Shown: positions 1 to 10,057 of the stretch, piece after piece
Position numbering within the stretch: the stretch's first letter is position 1
Layout of the letters: the number at the start of each line of letters is the position of its first letter
Assembly (NCBI GenBank): GCA_033063855.1
Contig: CP093831.1
Coordinates: forward strand, 28,334,001-28,398,000
Source: Smittia aterrima
Taxonomy: Eukaryota; Arthropoda; Insecta; Diptera; Chironomidae
Direction: 5' to 3'
Length of the DNA stretch: 64,000 bases
Notes under the pieces: generated by a model
Told to the model about the DNA's origin: nothing
Database searches by the model: none
Seen by the model: the letters and a program-made list of their open reading frames with translations, nothing else
Position numbers and translations under genes: made by a program

Positions 1-1856
1 TTTGAATGAATGAAGATTCCGCCAACGAAATGTTGTTTCATTCTGTGGTCGATCGTTTCGAACAAATGATGATGACGTGGAAATTTCAGTCCACAAATTT
101 TCAAGTGCGAATAATCCTTAACGAGTCTTTTGGTACATTCTCTTTGCACCTCGATCAAATATTTTGGATTCTTGTCTATATTGTGCAATAATTGGATTAT
201 ACAAGGGTTTACCTCTTGAGCCCACTTGCGCTCTCCTATATCATCTATAAGTGAAGCAACTTTTCCTCTATTTGTAAAAAAATAAATTAAAAAGTTAGAA
301 AACGTTTCTGAGTACAAAATTCAATTTACCTTTTGGATAGCTCTGATTCCGGGAACTTTTTAGTATAATTTGGTTCCATAACGAAAGTGTATCCTTTCTC
401 GATTAAGTCGTCGATTGTGTGCTTGTCGAATGGTTTTTCAATGTCTTTCTGCATGAACTCGAAGGTTTTTCCTTGCCAGGCTGTTCGAATGATCAAGCAA
501 TAAAGAATGAAGACCATCGTCAGGAATCTTGCAAAGCTTCTTCTTGGCATGACAACTTGAGAGATTCCAAAGAATATTTGAATGACATTGAGCGTTGGAG
601 TGTCGATGTTAGGGCCAATGATGAAATCTCTTATCGATCTTTTCAAGCAGCAGTACAAGATCAGAATCGTTGCGAATGCTGTCACAAACGTTATTGCTAT
701 CATTGCCCACGTAAAGTCATCAAAAGGCATCGCTAGCTTGTCGTATTCAGAATAAAGTTCAAACGTATCATCTGTGGCCAATCGCGAAACTATGTAATCA
801 AGAGGATATGTGATGAAATCGACATCAACTCTTTTTCCCGATCTAAGAAAAAAAAGAAGAGAAATTATTTTTAAGGGGCTGGTCTTCCTTGTTCCTGGAG
901 AAGCTGCTACAACCTATAAGCGGTCCTAAAAGTGGAGAACTAAGGAGATGGGAAACTATGGAAAGTGGAGAACTAACTTACCCGTCGTTATTTTCGTAGC
1001 GATATCTATCAAAAGCATCGTAACATCCTCTCTTGAAAAAAATGTCTGATTTGCGTATCATAATATCGGGAAATATTGTTGCGTTGTTTAGAACTTGAAA
1101 ATACTCGCTAATATCATTTCCTGGGTCTGTAGATGTAGTCATATCAGGTAAAAGTAATGTTTCATAGATAGTGCAGCCATGAAGATTGTCCGATTTTTTC
1201 ATTGAGAATTTGTCATTTTCCCACTTTCTTGTCACTTTGTTGAATTTGTTTACTTCAACCAGATGAAGCTTTCCACATTTTCCAGGAGAGAACCAAAGAA
1301 CTGTCAAAAGTTTGATGACGTTAATTTCGTCAACGAAGAAATATTCGTATTGGATGATGTCCACTAAATAAGAATTGAATTCAGAAACTCCGAAAAAACC
1401 AACTACAGAAATTTTGTTGTTCTTCGTCCTTTCCATGACATCCGCTTCAAGAGATTCGATGTCAGAGATTGTTGCGTGTTGACAATAGATGAAAAGTTGA
1501 AGCGGTTTAAAGAATTCATTCGTCAACTTTAATTTTTGATTGAATTCCTTGACGAATGAGAAATTGTTGAACGTTAAGAGAGTTGAGCTGTCGAGAAAGA
1601 TTTCTGCTTTTTCCAATTGCAATTTCTCTAGTTGAAATGGCATCGCGTTCTCGTTCAAGTTCTTCAAGACGAGTGACGTCATCGTATCCGAGTCTACGCC
1701 ATAATTGTTGATGAACATTCTCGTTTCCAGTTTGAACAAATGACGAGTTATGTTCTCAAAAGCCTTCGACAAGACTTCAAGCGACGAATCCACATTTAAA
1801 ATTATTCCTTCGCTCGAAACACAGAAGAGCAATGAAAAGATGAAATAAATTTTCAT
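1..1856 (-). CDS. Divergent ionotropic receptor (IR), copy A, 3' end off the window
   Basis: This is a ligand-gated cation channel of the insect IR family, related to ionotropic glutamate receptors and expected in the plasma membrane of chemosensory neurons. Exons are 1856-982, 842-330 and 267 to the window edge, with GT/AG borders and every junction in phase 2. Exon 1 encodes a signal peptide (MKIYFIFSLLFCVSSEG) and a short, divergent extracellular part. Exon 2 encodes the first membrane segment, the pore region (LNVIQIFFGISQ) and the second membrane segment (FLTMVFILYCLIIRTAWQG). Exon 3 begins the second ligand-binding lobe (CGLKFPRHHH) and is cut by the window, so the last membrane segment is not seen. 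I see no clear glutamate-binding residues, as is usual for divergent IRs. Copies C, E and F are close paralogs. The family call is firm; ligand and subfamily are unknown. Confidence 0.88.
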
Positions 1857-1880
1857 TTTTATTTAATATTTTCTTATTTT

Positions 1881-1914
1881 TAACTTAATTACTCGAAGAA
1901 ATCCTTTCTACTGA
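1881..1914 (-). promoter_or_regulatory. Inr + DPE core promoter of IR copy A
   Basis: An initiator TCAGT (A+1 at 1912) is followed at exactly +28 to +32 by AGTTA, which fits the downstream promoter element consensus RGWYV. No TATA box is visible. The same layout precedes copies B, C, E, F and I. The start site is inferred from motifs only. Confidence 0.65.
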
Positions 1915-1992
1915 CAGAAATGAATGTTCCTTGGGCTATAAACTAATTGAAAATGTTTCAACACATGTCGAACATGTAAAATATCGAATGAA

Positions 1993-2030
1993 GGTCTTAT
2001 CTACATGAGAAAATATTCAAGACTTCAACA
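1993..2030 (-). promoter_or_regulatory. Conserved upstream block of IR copy A
   Basis: About 80-118 bp upstream of the Inr lies a block containing TTGAATATTTTCTCATG and AGATAAG. It recurs at similar distances upstream of copies C, E and I, while the sequence between blocks is less alike. It is a candidate transcription-factor site shared by these receptors. Confidence 0.45.
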
Positions 2031-2039
2031 TTTTAGGGT

Positions 2040-3003
2040 GTTTTATTACATTTCCGCATTGCTCAAACGTTCAGAATGTTGAAATGAATGAATGAATCAG
2101 AATCATCTTTGACCAGTATGGAAAACCCTGCAGTAAGTTCAGCACGAACTGCTGTTTTACTTGTTTGTGTAGTTCTTGTGTTATAATAATAAGAATGGTC
2201 TTGATCTGAAAGTCTTCCTTCCTTCATTCTATCCCGTTCGACTTTAGCGCAACTGGCGGCGAAAAATGAACTAAGCGTCGTTCATGAAAAGAAAACTTTG
2301 GGAAAACTCGAAGAGATTCGTTTTGTCAGGCGGCATTGTCGCACGGGAAAACTAGTTTTCGATATAATGGTAATTAATTTTTTGTTATTCACAGTAAAAA
2401 AATGTGTTTTAATTCCTACATTTTTAGATCAATTGTATTGTATTTTTGCGAAGGGGATCTTGCGAAGGCGATCCTGGATCACCGATCTACAGAAACGTAG
2501 GCAAATTGCCTCTTATATCTAACTCCGTTAAGACAACCGCTAAAATCCAGAGCAAACCTCTGTTTACAGAATATTGCAGCAGCCCGTAATCAAGTAGCGT
2601 TTATATCTGAAACATCCCTACGTCCGCCATAAAGCGCGAGATTCCATCTCATATTACATTACAACACAATATTGAGACTGTGTGCAAACATGATTGTGTG
2701 GTAGCGAGAACATCGCCAAGGATCTTCCACGCCGATCAACTCGACTCTCTACGGCACGCTTCTACCTGCACTCATGACGTCCCAACACTGATAACAACAG
2801 TTGGTGTACATGAGAAGGAACGTGGCTCCAAAAGGATGTTTCATATTCCACTTTTAACCGGACAAGAGAGAACTCTTTGAATAACTGAAGTTCCTTTGGC
2901 GAGAGTTGGATTCGCACTTCGGAACTACTGCATTGAAAGCAGGATCACGAGTCACACGAATTCTACCACACGACCATCCAAGTCTGGAACGCGGTACTTC
3001 AGA
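2040..3003. other. Repeat-derived spacer between IR copies A and B
   Basis: No intact gene is seen. Around 2117-2175 lies a copy of a dispersed repeat (AAAACCCTGCAGTAAGTTC) also found at about 9,910 and 48,655. A possible exon-like stretch at 2240-2367 (plus strand) is open in one frame between an AG and a GT but matches nothing I recognise. At about 2925-3003 the plus strand encodes YHTTIQVWNAV, which resembles the C-terminal tail of non-LTR retroelement polymerases; a related tail is at about 7,740-7,815. Confidence 0.4.
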
Positions 3004-3060
3004 CTATGGTTTTTCTTTCAAAAAAACAGCTTCTGATGTAAAAGTTCCCATTAATAACTT

Positions 3061-3681
3061 ACCCGTCGTTGTTCTGTTTGTAGCGATATCTATCGAAAGC
3101 ATCGAGACGTTGTTGAGAAGTTGTAGAGACTTTGGAACATCAATATGTAGCTGTGAAAATGAAAAAGGATCGAACGGAGCCTCGGCTTCATAGATAGTGC
3201 AGCCATGAAGGTTTGCTGATTTGGTCAAATTTGGTTTGTAACTTTGTATTGTCCCTGGGAAAAACTGTATTGAAAATGGGCTTCCTAGCTCCTTCCCTTT
3301 TGGCAGCTCCCATACACCCCAAAAACTTTCTATACGGGTTAAGTAATGGGCCGAAGTTTGACCGGCGTATAGGCCGCGTAGCAACCGTCGCGGGTTGCGT
3401 GGTTGTGTCTTAGGCCGGAGACGACCACCGTGCTCTCTAGTTTTCTTTTAAAATTGAAACTCAAACTTTAAGTTCTCGTTCAAGTCCTTCAAGAAGAGTG
3501 ACGTAATCGTGTCCGAGTCTACGCCATAATTGTTGATGAACATTCTCGTTTCCAATTGGAACAGGTGACGAGTAACGTTCTCAAAAGCCTTCGACGAGAC
3601 TTCGAGCGATGGATCCACATTTAAAATTATTCCTTTGCACAAAACACTCAGTAACAGCAAAAAGAAGAAGTAAACTTTCAT
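3061..3681 (-). pseudogene. IR copy B, exon 1 remnant broken by a mobile-element insertion
   Basis: The start of an IR exon 1 is intact (signal peptide, then RMFINNYGVDSD) down to about 3473, where the reading frame leaves the family. From about 3440 to 3230 there is foreign DNA related to the insertion in copy I. IR sequence resumes with KSANLHGCTIYEAEAP and runs, frameshifted, to the usual exon 1 donor near 3060. The middle of exon 1 (about 130 residues) and all of exons 2 and 3 are missing. It still has an Inr/DPE promoter, but cannot encode a channel. Confidence 0.85.
3230..3440 (-). mobile_element. Truncated CTCCGGCC-ended element inside IR pseudogene B
   Basis: On the minus strand this stretch reads CTCCGGCCTAAGACACAACC and then a sequence collinear with 54,915-55,180, with internal differences and small deletions. 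The right portion of the element is missing. The same 15-bp flank (AACTAGAGAGCACGG) precedes the CTCCGG end in both copies, so either the element is slightly longer than its palindromic core or the two insertions share one origin. No transposase is present. Confidence 0.6.
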
Positions 3682-3695
3682 TTTCCTTTTATGTT

Positions 3696-3729
3696 CAACT
3701 TATTTATTCGAAGTAATACACGGAACTGA
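3696..3729 (-). promoter_or_regulatory. Inr + DPE core promoter of IR pseudogene B
   Basis: TCAGT (A+1 at 3727) and AGTTG starting at +28 (3700). The sequence between them is nearly identical to the promoter of copy F. The promoter has outlived the gene it served. Confidence 0.55.
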
Positions 3730-3943
3730 CATCCAAGAGGAAATAAATGTTGGTCAACTCGAAAAATGTTTTATCGTATTTAATAAGATTTTACAAGAAA
3801 GATTGTTGATAAATATTGTTTACATTATTCAAGAACAAATTGTGCGTGATGTCGAAAAAATTGAAGTTCTTTTACATGAGAGGTTTTCTGATCACGCTTA
3901 ACATTTAATTTCAAACAAATTTTTATGTGTTCTTTCGTCGATC

Positions 3944-4056
3944 TAGGCCACATTTGAATTCAACTGTCAAATTTTTCCTTAACCGAATAGACTCGCTACG
4001 TTACGTACGTTACATACGTTACGTACGTTTTTTGTATGGGAATCCAATGTGGCCTA
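3944..4056. repeat. Short inverted-repeat element in IR spacer (copy 1)
   Basis: The ends are TAGGCCACATT and AATGTGGCCTA, an 11-bp perfect inverted pair 113 bp apart. The interior contains several TACGT units (ACGTTACGTACGTTACATAC). A diverged copy with the same right flank lies at about 7060-7155 in the equivalent IR spacer, so the element was probably inserted before the spacer was duplicated. Confidence 0.6.
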
Positions 4057-4279
4057 CATACGAGTACCTGCCTAGAGCCAATTTCCATAAGTTTGCAATG
4101 TTTTTTTAGGGTTTTTCATCCGAAAGATGGAACACCCTAATCCGTTTAGCTTCAGAAAAAAATTCACTCAAGCTCTTAAGTCGAACAAACCACAGAATTG
4201 TCCTCAAAGGATTTTTTTAACATTGAATTTCAAACTTTATCCAACAAACATTTATTTTCTCTCTTCGAGTATTGTGCTT

Positions 4280-6339
4280 TTAATGTCGTGATGAGTAAAA
4301 TGTCTGCAGAATGTATCTCATGACGAGATAGTCTTTCAGAGTTGTTATCCATTCGAAGATGAACGCAGCAACTGCGAACAACAAGCTTGTAGTCCAAATG
4401 ACGAATCCTGGCTCAAGCATCTTCATGGTCAACACTTTCGGTTCATCGTAGACTGCAAAAAGTTTTTGTGTTAGTTCCGGCCACGACAAACTGCCACATT
4501 CTCGTCCAAGCACTGGATGCTTGAAGATTCCGCCAACGAAATGTTGTTTCATTCTGTGGTCGATCGTTTCGAACAAATGATGATGACGTGGAAATTTAAG
4601 TCCACAAATATTCAAGTGCGAATAATCCTTAACGAGTCTTTTGAGAATATACTTTCTTTCCTCTATTATATTTTTTTCACCTTGCCCACGACCATGCAAG
4701 ACATGAAACGTACAAGCGTTTATCTGCGTGGCTTCTAAATTATTTTGTTCTACTTTTTTCAAATAATAATCCCTCCTTATTTCTGCATCTGAAGTAACTT
4801 TTCCTCTATACGTAAAAAAATATTAAAAGGAAAATTAATGATTCAGGTCAAAGTTGTGTAAGAAAGCGTTTCTGTGTACAAAAATCACTTTACCTTCGAG
4901 AAATCTCTGATTCCGGGAACTTTTCTTTATAATTGTCCTCCATAACGAAAGTGTAACCTTTTTCGATTAACTCGTCGACTGTGTGCACATTTGGTATTTC
5001 AATGTCTTTCTGCATGAACTCGAAGGTTTTTCCTTGCCAAGCTGTTCGAATGATCAAGCAATAAAGAATGAAGACCATCGTCAGGAATCTTGCGAAGTTT
5101 CTTCTTGGCATGACAACTTGTGAGATTCCAAAGAATATTTGAATGACATTCAACCATGGCGTGTCGATTTCGCGGCCGATGATGAAGTCTCTTATCGATT
5201 TTTTCACGCAGCAGTACAAGATCAGAATCGTCGCGAATGCTGTCACAAACGTTAATGCTATCATTGCCCACGTGAATTCATCGAAAGGCATCACCAACTT
5301 GTCGTATTCAGAATAAAGTTCGATCTTATCTTCTGTTCTCAATCGGGAATTAATGTATTCAAGAGGAAAAGTGATGAAATTGATATCGTCAACTCTTTCC
5401 AACCTAAGAACAAAATAAAAAGAAATAATATCTGAAAAACAAGTTCTCATGAATTACTTACCCGTCGTTGTTCTGATTGTAGCGATATTTTTCAAAAGTA
5501 TTGAAACATCCTTTTGCGAACAAAATGTCAATATTCCGGGATCTTGTAAGAATTGTTGCGTTGTTGCGAACTTGCAGAGAAGTGGTAACTTGAGCATCAA
5601 GCTGTGAAAATGTAAAATAATCGTAATCAGCCTGGTTTTCATAGATAGTGCAGCCATGAAGGTTTGCCGATTTTTTCATTGAGAATTTGTCGTTCTCCCA
5701 TTTTCGTGTTGTCTTGTTGAATTTGTTTAGTTCAATCAGCTGGAGCTTTCCACATTTTCCAGGAGAGAACCAAACAAACGTCAGCAGATTTATGTAATCA
5801 GTTTCGTTAACGAGGAAATATTCGTATTGGATGATGTCCAGTAAATACGAATTGAAATCAACAACATCTCTTGAGTTAAACGCCACTTCGGTAATTTTGT
5901 TGTTCTTCGCCCTTTCCATGACATCCGCTTCGAGAGATTCGATGTCAGAGATTGTTGCGTGTTGACAATAGATGAAAAGCTGAAGCGGTTTGAAGTATTC
6001 ATTCGTCAACTTTAATTTTTGATTGAACTCCTTGACGAATGCGAAATTGTTGAAGGTTAAGAGAGTTGAGCTGTCGAGCAAGATCTTTTCCTTTTCCAGT
6101 TGCAAGTTCTTCAGTTGAAATGGCATCGCGTTCTCGTTCAAGTCCTTCAAGATTAGTGACGTCATCGTGTCCGAGTCTACTCCATAATTGTTGATGAACA
6201 TTCTCGTTTCCAGTTTGAACAAATGACGAGTAACGTTTGCAAAAGCCTTCGACAGGACTTCGAGCGATGAATCCACATTTAAAATCATTCCTTCGCTCGA
6301 AACACTCAGTAACAGCAAAAAGATGAAATAAATTTTCAT
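4280..6339 (-). CDS. Divergent ionotropic receptor (IR), copy C
   Basis: This is a complete three-exon IR of about 637 aa: exons 6339-5462, 5403-4894 and 4805-4280, with short introns and clean GTAAG/AG or GTAAA/AG borders. A signal peptide (MKIYFIFLLLLSVSSEG) is followed by a short extracellular region. The first membrane segment is around residues 337-362 (FTWAMIALTFVTAFATILIL), then the pore loop (LNVIQIFFGISQVVMPRR), the second membrane segment, and the third near the C terminus (PGFVIWTTSLLFAVAAFIFEW). There is no large amino-terminal domain, as in divergent antennal or gustatory IRs. It should act as a chemosensory cation channel, probably with a co-receptor. It is closest to copies A and E. 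Confidence 0.9.
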
Positions 6340-6364
6340 TTTTTTTCAGATATTTTCTTATTTT

Positions 6365-6398
6365 CAACTTAATAACTCGAAGAAATCCTTTGTACTGA
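6365..6398 (-). promoter_or_regulatory. Inr + DPE core promoter of IR copy C
   Basis: TCAGT (A+1 at 6396) with AGTTG at exactly +28. GGATTTCTTCGAG lies between them, as in copies A and I. No TATA box is seen. Confidence 0.65.
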
Positions 6399-6474
6399 CA
6401 AAGCAAACGTTTCTTGGGCTATTAACTTGTTGAAAATGTTTTAACACGATCGAACATGTAAAATAATAAATGAA

Positions 6475-6512
6475 GGTCTTATCTGCATGAGAATATATTC
6501 AGGACTTGAACT
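6475..6512 (-). promoter_or_regulatory. Conserved upstream block of IR copy C
   Basis: This is the counterpart of the block at 1993-2030: AGATAAGACCTTCA is shared with copy A, and the TATTCTCATG core is preceded by a diverged CTTGAATATAT-like region. It lies about 80 bp upstream of the Inr. Confidence 0.4.
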
Positions 6513-6599
6513 TTTTTCTTTAAGTACAAGCTGTGCGTGTATCTTTCGATTTATTGGTAATCAATTTTTTGTTTTGATTTATGTTTATATGCAGCGGAT

Positions 6600-6890
6600 A
6601 CTGATTTGTATTAATTCCTTTCTGGTCCTCTCCTGGTTTTGTCAACCCTCAGCAGCTGTAGGGCTGTGTTCGTTAACTCTGGCTCTGGTGATCCCCTAAG
6701 GGAACGCCTTAGTAGCCTTGGTAAGCGGGATGCTAAGTTGACATCTATCTTCTGCAATGACCTAACGTTGCGATGTACCCCTTTTTAGCATGAACATGTT
6801 TCTTACTTTCTCACAATGAATGTACATGAGTAAGAAGGAGTGGGATCGGTACCATGGGCACCTAAGAGCTTTTAATCTAATCTAATCGAT
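6600..6890. repeat. Probable non-LTR retroelement 3' end
   Basis: This 290-bp stretch has higher GC than its surroundings and ends in a short TAATC repeat (TAATCTAATCTAATCG), a tail typical of some insect non-LTR retroelements. A short open frame ends within it, but no reverse-transcriptase motif is visible. The assignment is tentative. Confidence 0.35.
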
Positions 6891-7059
6891 ATTCCGTGTA
6901 CTCGTTTCATCATATTAAAAATTACTTTCACCTTGTACACTTTAAAAACCACTTCAAGTAAAAACTACAAGTCATAAACGTAACAACAAATCATTTTTAA
7001 AATAAAATATAAATAGGTTCCACTTTTTGGTTAAAGTCAGGTAACCTGACTCAGGTTCG

Positions 7060-7155
7060 TAGGCCACATTTTAATTCAATTGTCAAATTTTACCTTAACC
7101 GAATAGATTCGCTACGTTACGTATGTTTTTTGTATGGAAAGCCAATGTGGCACAC
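7060..7155. repeat. Short inverted-repeat element in IR spacer (copy 2)
   Basis: This is a diverged copy of the 3944-4056 element (TAGGCCACATTTTAATTCAA at the left, AATGTGGC at the right). It shares the downstream flank CCTGCCTAGAGCCAATTTCC, so it was duplicated together with the IR spacer. Confidence 0.55.
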
Positions 7156-7269
7156 ATACCTGCCTAGAGCCAATTTCCATAAGTTTGCAATGATTTTTCG
7201 TCCATGCCATGAAAACATTTTCAATTAAGAGCTTTAAGTTTTCACGTATTACATCGAAGGTTGTGTGTT

Positions 7270-7430
7270 TTAATGTAGTGATGCGTAAAATGCCTGCAGA
7301 ATGTATTTCATGACGAGATAGTCTTTCAAAGTTACGATCCATTCGAAGATGAACGCAGCAACTGCGAACAACAAACTTAAAGTCCAAATGACGAATCCAG
7401 GTTCAAGAATTTTCATGGTCGACACTTTTA
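7270..7430 (-). pseudogene. IR fragment D: last membrane segment only
   Basis: The minus strand encodes MKILEPGFVIWT and FAVAAFIFEWIVTLKDYLVM, followed by a stop at 7270; this is the terminal 50 or so residues of the IR family (third membrane segment and cytoplasmic tail). Nothing upstream of the fragment is IR-like: a dispersed repeat begins directly at about 7440. This is a dead copy, cut by repeat insertion or deletion. Confidence 0.85.
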
Positions 7431-7439
7431 ATCATTTCA

Positions 7440-7830
7440 TGTAAAGAACTCAATGCTGTAACTCCAAAGATAACAAAGTTCCACTTTGAGCTGGTCAGCT
7501 CTGAGATCCAAGCATTCGTTTGAGCACGCTGAACATTTCTCGTGAAGAAGTGTCAGCGGAAATGTTAAAAAAGCTGAATAAATCGAAAAAGTTTAAAAAA
7601 TTTGTATGGAGCTCACCAGACTCCAGCCCCGTGGGCCCAAATCACATGAGCTATCATGTCCATCTAATGAGGTTATCGTCTCATCCATAAAAAGAACCAA
7701 TGTAGCTAGCTGCTTTCGTTCTCGAGAAACTTCAGATTTACTGCATTGAAAGCTGGATCTTACGAGTTTCAAGAATTTTATCACTCGACTATCGCAGTCT
7801 GGAAAACGGTTTGGATATTGCATAACATAA
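7440..7830. repeat. Dispersed 'GTGGGCC' repeat with retroelement-like tail
   Basis: Blocks such as AACTCAATGCTGTAACTCC, CTGGTCAGCT and CCAGCCCCGTGGGCC recur in opposite orientation at about 9,380-9,615 and 48,425-48,610, and in this orientation at 50,648-50,735. Toward 7,740-7,815 the sequence encodes EFYHSTIAVWK, like the tail seen at 2,925-3,003, which suggests a non-LTR polymerase end. The full element is not in this window. Confidence 0.5.
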
Positions 7831-7838
7831 GAAATGAA

Positions 7839-7970
7839 AAGCCCAAGTGTGAAAACAATCCGTTCGTCGAAAAGTGTGAATAAAAATATTTTCGCCCTTT
7901 TTTTAAAACATTTGTTGAGTTACCACAGAAATAAATTTGAAAACATGAGAAAACTTCCGTTGACATTTTA
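7839..7970 (+). pseudogene. 3'-end relic of a second OBP-like gene
   Basis: The sequence from GCCCAAGTGTGAAAACAATC through TTGAAAACATGAGAAAACTT matches the last codons and 3' untranslated part of the gene at 8049-8846 (compare 8,789-8,930), including a CEYNRQYVEKC-like end read here as CENNPFVEKC and a stop. The rest of the copy is absent, its place taken by the repeat at 7440-7830. This shows that the OBP-like gene was once at least duplicated in tandem. Confidence 0.7.
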
Positions 7971-8048
7971 ATCAATGTCAATGTCAAAATTAATTCTTCA
8001 TAACTTTAAGCAACAAAATCTTCAGTTCGAGTTAACTCTTTGTTCGAA

Positions 8049-8846
8049 ATGGAACCTTCAAAAATTAAAAAGATTTTATTCTTCGTTCTGACAATTTCGA
8101 TTGGACTGGTCAATTCAAACTTCGCGATTATTTAGAATAAATTTTAATGTTAATAGTTGCAGGTTACCTCAGATGACTATTCCTACGATTACGCACCGGA
8201 ATCAGGAGGTTCTTCGTATGATTATCCGGCCTACGAGGAAGCTTTATCATATGAGTACGAATATTCAAATAGTTATGATTACGCTCCATCGACCGACTAC
8301 AACTATGATTACAGCTATGACTACGGAGATAATGCTGAAGAGTGCCAATATTTATCAGCGAACATGGAACCATATTTGAAAACGTGTTGCCGTTATCCAA
8401 TGCTAAGTATTACATCAGAACTATTTATGACGTGCTACATGACGCAATGTTCTGCAATTGAGGGCTCAGACCCTCTTACGTGCTGCATAATGACTTGCTG
8501 CTTTGAAACTTCAGGAATGATAATATATTCTAAAGACGACAATGGAAATGCTATAGAAGCAACTGGAATGAACGCGGACAGTTGTGTGGAAGCGTTTTTA
8601 GTTGATGTTGACCATGACGAGGCTTGGATACCTGTCTTAAGAGAGAGTGCTTCAACATGTATCGATCAAAATTTTAAAAATGACGGACAACCTAAATGCG
8701 TCACGCTTCCTGACTCTCTTTACACAGTTATTGATTGCATCTCCAATGAAAATTATAAAAAGTGTCCTTATTGGAATCCACACGACGAGCCCAAGTGTGA
8801 ATACAATCGTCAGTACGTAGAAAAGTGTATGGAACCAGGAAAATAG
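8049..8846 (+). CDS. Secreted Plus-C-like odorant-binding protein with Tyr/Asp-rich N terminus
   Basis: The proposed model joins 8049-8108 (MEPSKIKKILFFVLTISIGL, a signal peptide) to 8163-8846, about 247 aa; the acceptor TTGCAG is good but the donor GTCAAT is weak, so the first exon is uncertain. After the signal peptide come about 55 residues rich in Tyr, Asp and Ser (repeats of YDYA/YDYS), then a cysteine-rich domain with CC, CC and spaced Cys. The tail, with C-ISNENYKKCP and KCEYNRQYVEKC, resembles the C-terminal Cys pattern of Plus-C OBPs. Members bind small hydrophobic ligands in sensillum lymph. The Tyr/Asp tract is unusual for the family. A non-olfactory secreted protein is the alternative. 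Confidence 0.55.
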
Positions 8847-9255
8847 TTTGATTTTTAGATAGAACATTTTTGCACTTTTTTGAGTTATCACAAAATAAAT
8901 TTGAAAACATGAAAAAGCTTCCGTTGACATTTAAAAATAAATCCAATAGTTACCGCTAAACTTCGCCGCTAGTTTTAACTCATGTTACAAAATATTTTTG
9001 TTGCGATTCCAGTTATTAGCTCTCGGATTTGTGTTGCAACTTGTGTTTTACTTATTGATAATGCGTGCTTTACAGCTTTGCATTTCTCTTTCTCGAAATC
9101 CCCTCGAAATAATTATGAAAATTACAATTCATGCGAATCAATTTATTTTTTAAAACAAAAAAAAAAGACAAAAAGGCAAAGCAAAAGAGACAGCTTTTTC
9201 CAAGAAAGGCCTTCTACTTTTCACTGAAAGTGTTGCAAATCGATTGAAACCAGAA

Positions 9256-9960
9256 ACGAAGGATGGAACACCCTATAGTTCCCGCTTTGTCCGTGGTCGG
9301 ACCATGTCCGTGGTCGGTATTTCTTAACCAGTCGGTAGAGAATTTTAATTAGAAAAACATATTTTGAGGGTTTTTTGATAGCTCATTATGATCAGGCCCA
9401 CGGGCCCATAACCTGGAATCTCCATACAAAAAGCTGATTTTTTGTTTGGAAATAATTTTTCTCGGAAATGGAAACACATTTCTGCTGTCACTTGTTCTAA
9501 AGAAGTGTTCAGCATGGTAAACCGAGTGCATGAATCTTATAGCTGACCAGATCTGGGTCCACCTCTTGCCAGCGCCAAGTGAAACTTTTTTTCCTTTGGA
9601 GTTAGAGCATTGAGTTGTTCACATGAAATGATCAGCTCGACACGATAAAGCAAATAATTTCAAAAAATCCAAGCTCTCTGTTGTGTCGAAGATCATATAG
9701 CGATTCTGCCAAGCTTGAAATGTGCCTGTGATAGCTCAGTGGTAAGAGCAACGGACCGGTAATCCGGAGGTAGCGGGTTCGATTCCCGTTCACACTCACA
9801 CATTTTATAGTTTTGGATTATCGCTATTCGCGGACATATTACTCTCAAATATTGGTTCTATTTCTGACCAGTAAACCCAGTAAAGTCCCACCCCCTGTAG
9901 CCAGTCCAACAGATAAAAAACCACACAATAAGTTCATGACAACTGCTACTGACACTTGTT
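9256..9960. repeat. Composite of dispersed repeats, related to 48.29-48.73 kb
   Basis: The left part (CCCGCTTTGTCCGTGGTCGG), the middle (reverse complement of the 7440-7700 repeat) and the right part (CTGCTACTGACACTTG) are collinear with 48,286-48,710, but a tRNA-like insertion and other sequence at about 9,620-9,880 are extra here. No coding capacity is recognisable. Confidence 0.55.
9725..9796 (+). tRNA. tRNA-like sequence (degenerate tRNA-Thr or tRNA-SINE head)
   Basis: A D arm GCTC-AGTGGTAA-GAGC, an anticodon arm with loop CCGGTAA (anticodon GGT, Thr) and a T arm GCGGG-TTCGATT-CCCGT can be folded. They double as A box (TAGCTCAGTGG) and B box (GGTTCGATTCC) for RNA polymerase III. The acceptor stem pairs at only 5 of 7 positions, base 33 is C instead of U, and eukaryotes normally read Thr with AGT, so this is not a normal tRNA gene. 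A SINE head is likely because it lies inside a repeat block. Confidence 0.4.
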
Positions 9961-10057
9961 AACAATTCAATCGAGATTGAGATTTAAAGACGTGCAAACA
10001 CTTTCCTTGATTATTGTTTAATCAACTTTCATGATTTCATAAATTCTTTCTTCTCAG

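Noticed and set aside
326..781. Separate short protein starting MATDD on the minus strand
   Set aside because: This is the inner part of IR copy A exon 2; the codon at the apparent start is TTG and upstream codons continue the receptor frame back to the acceptor.
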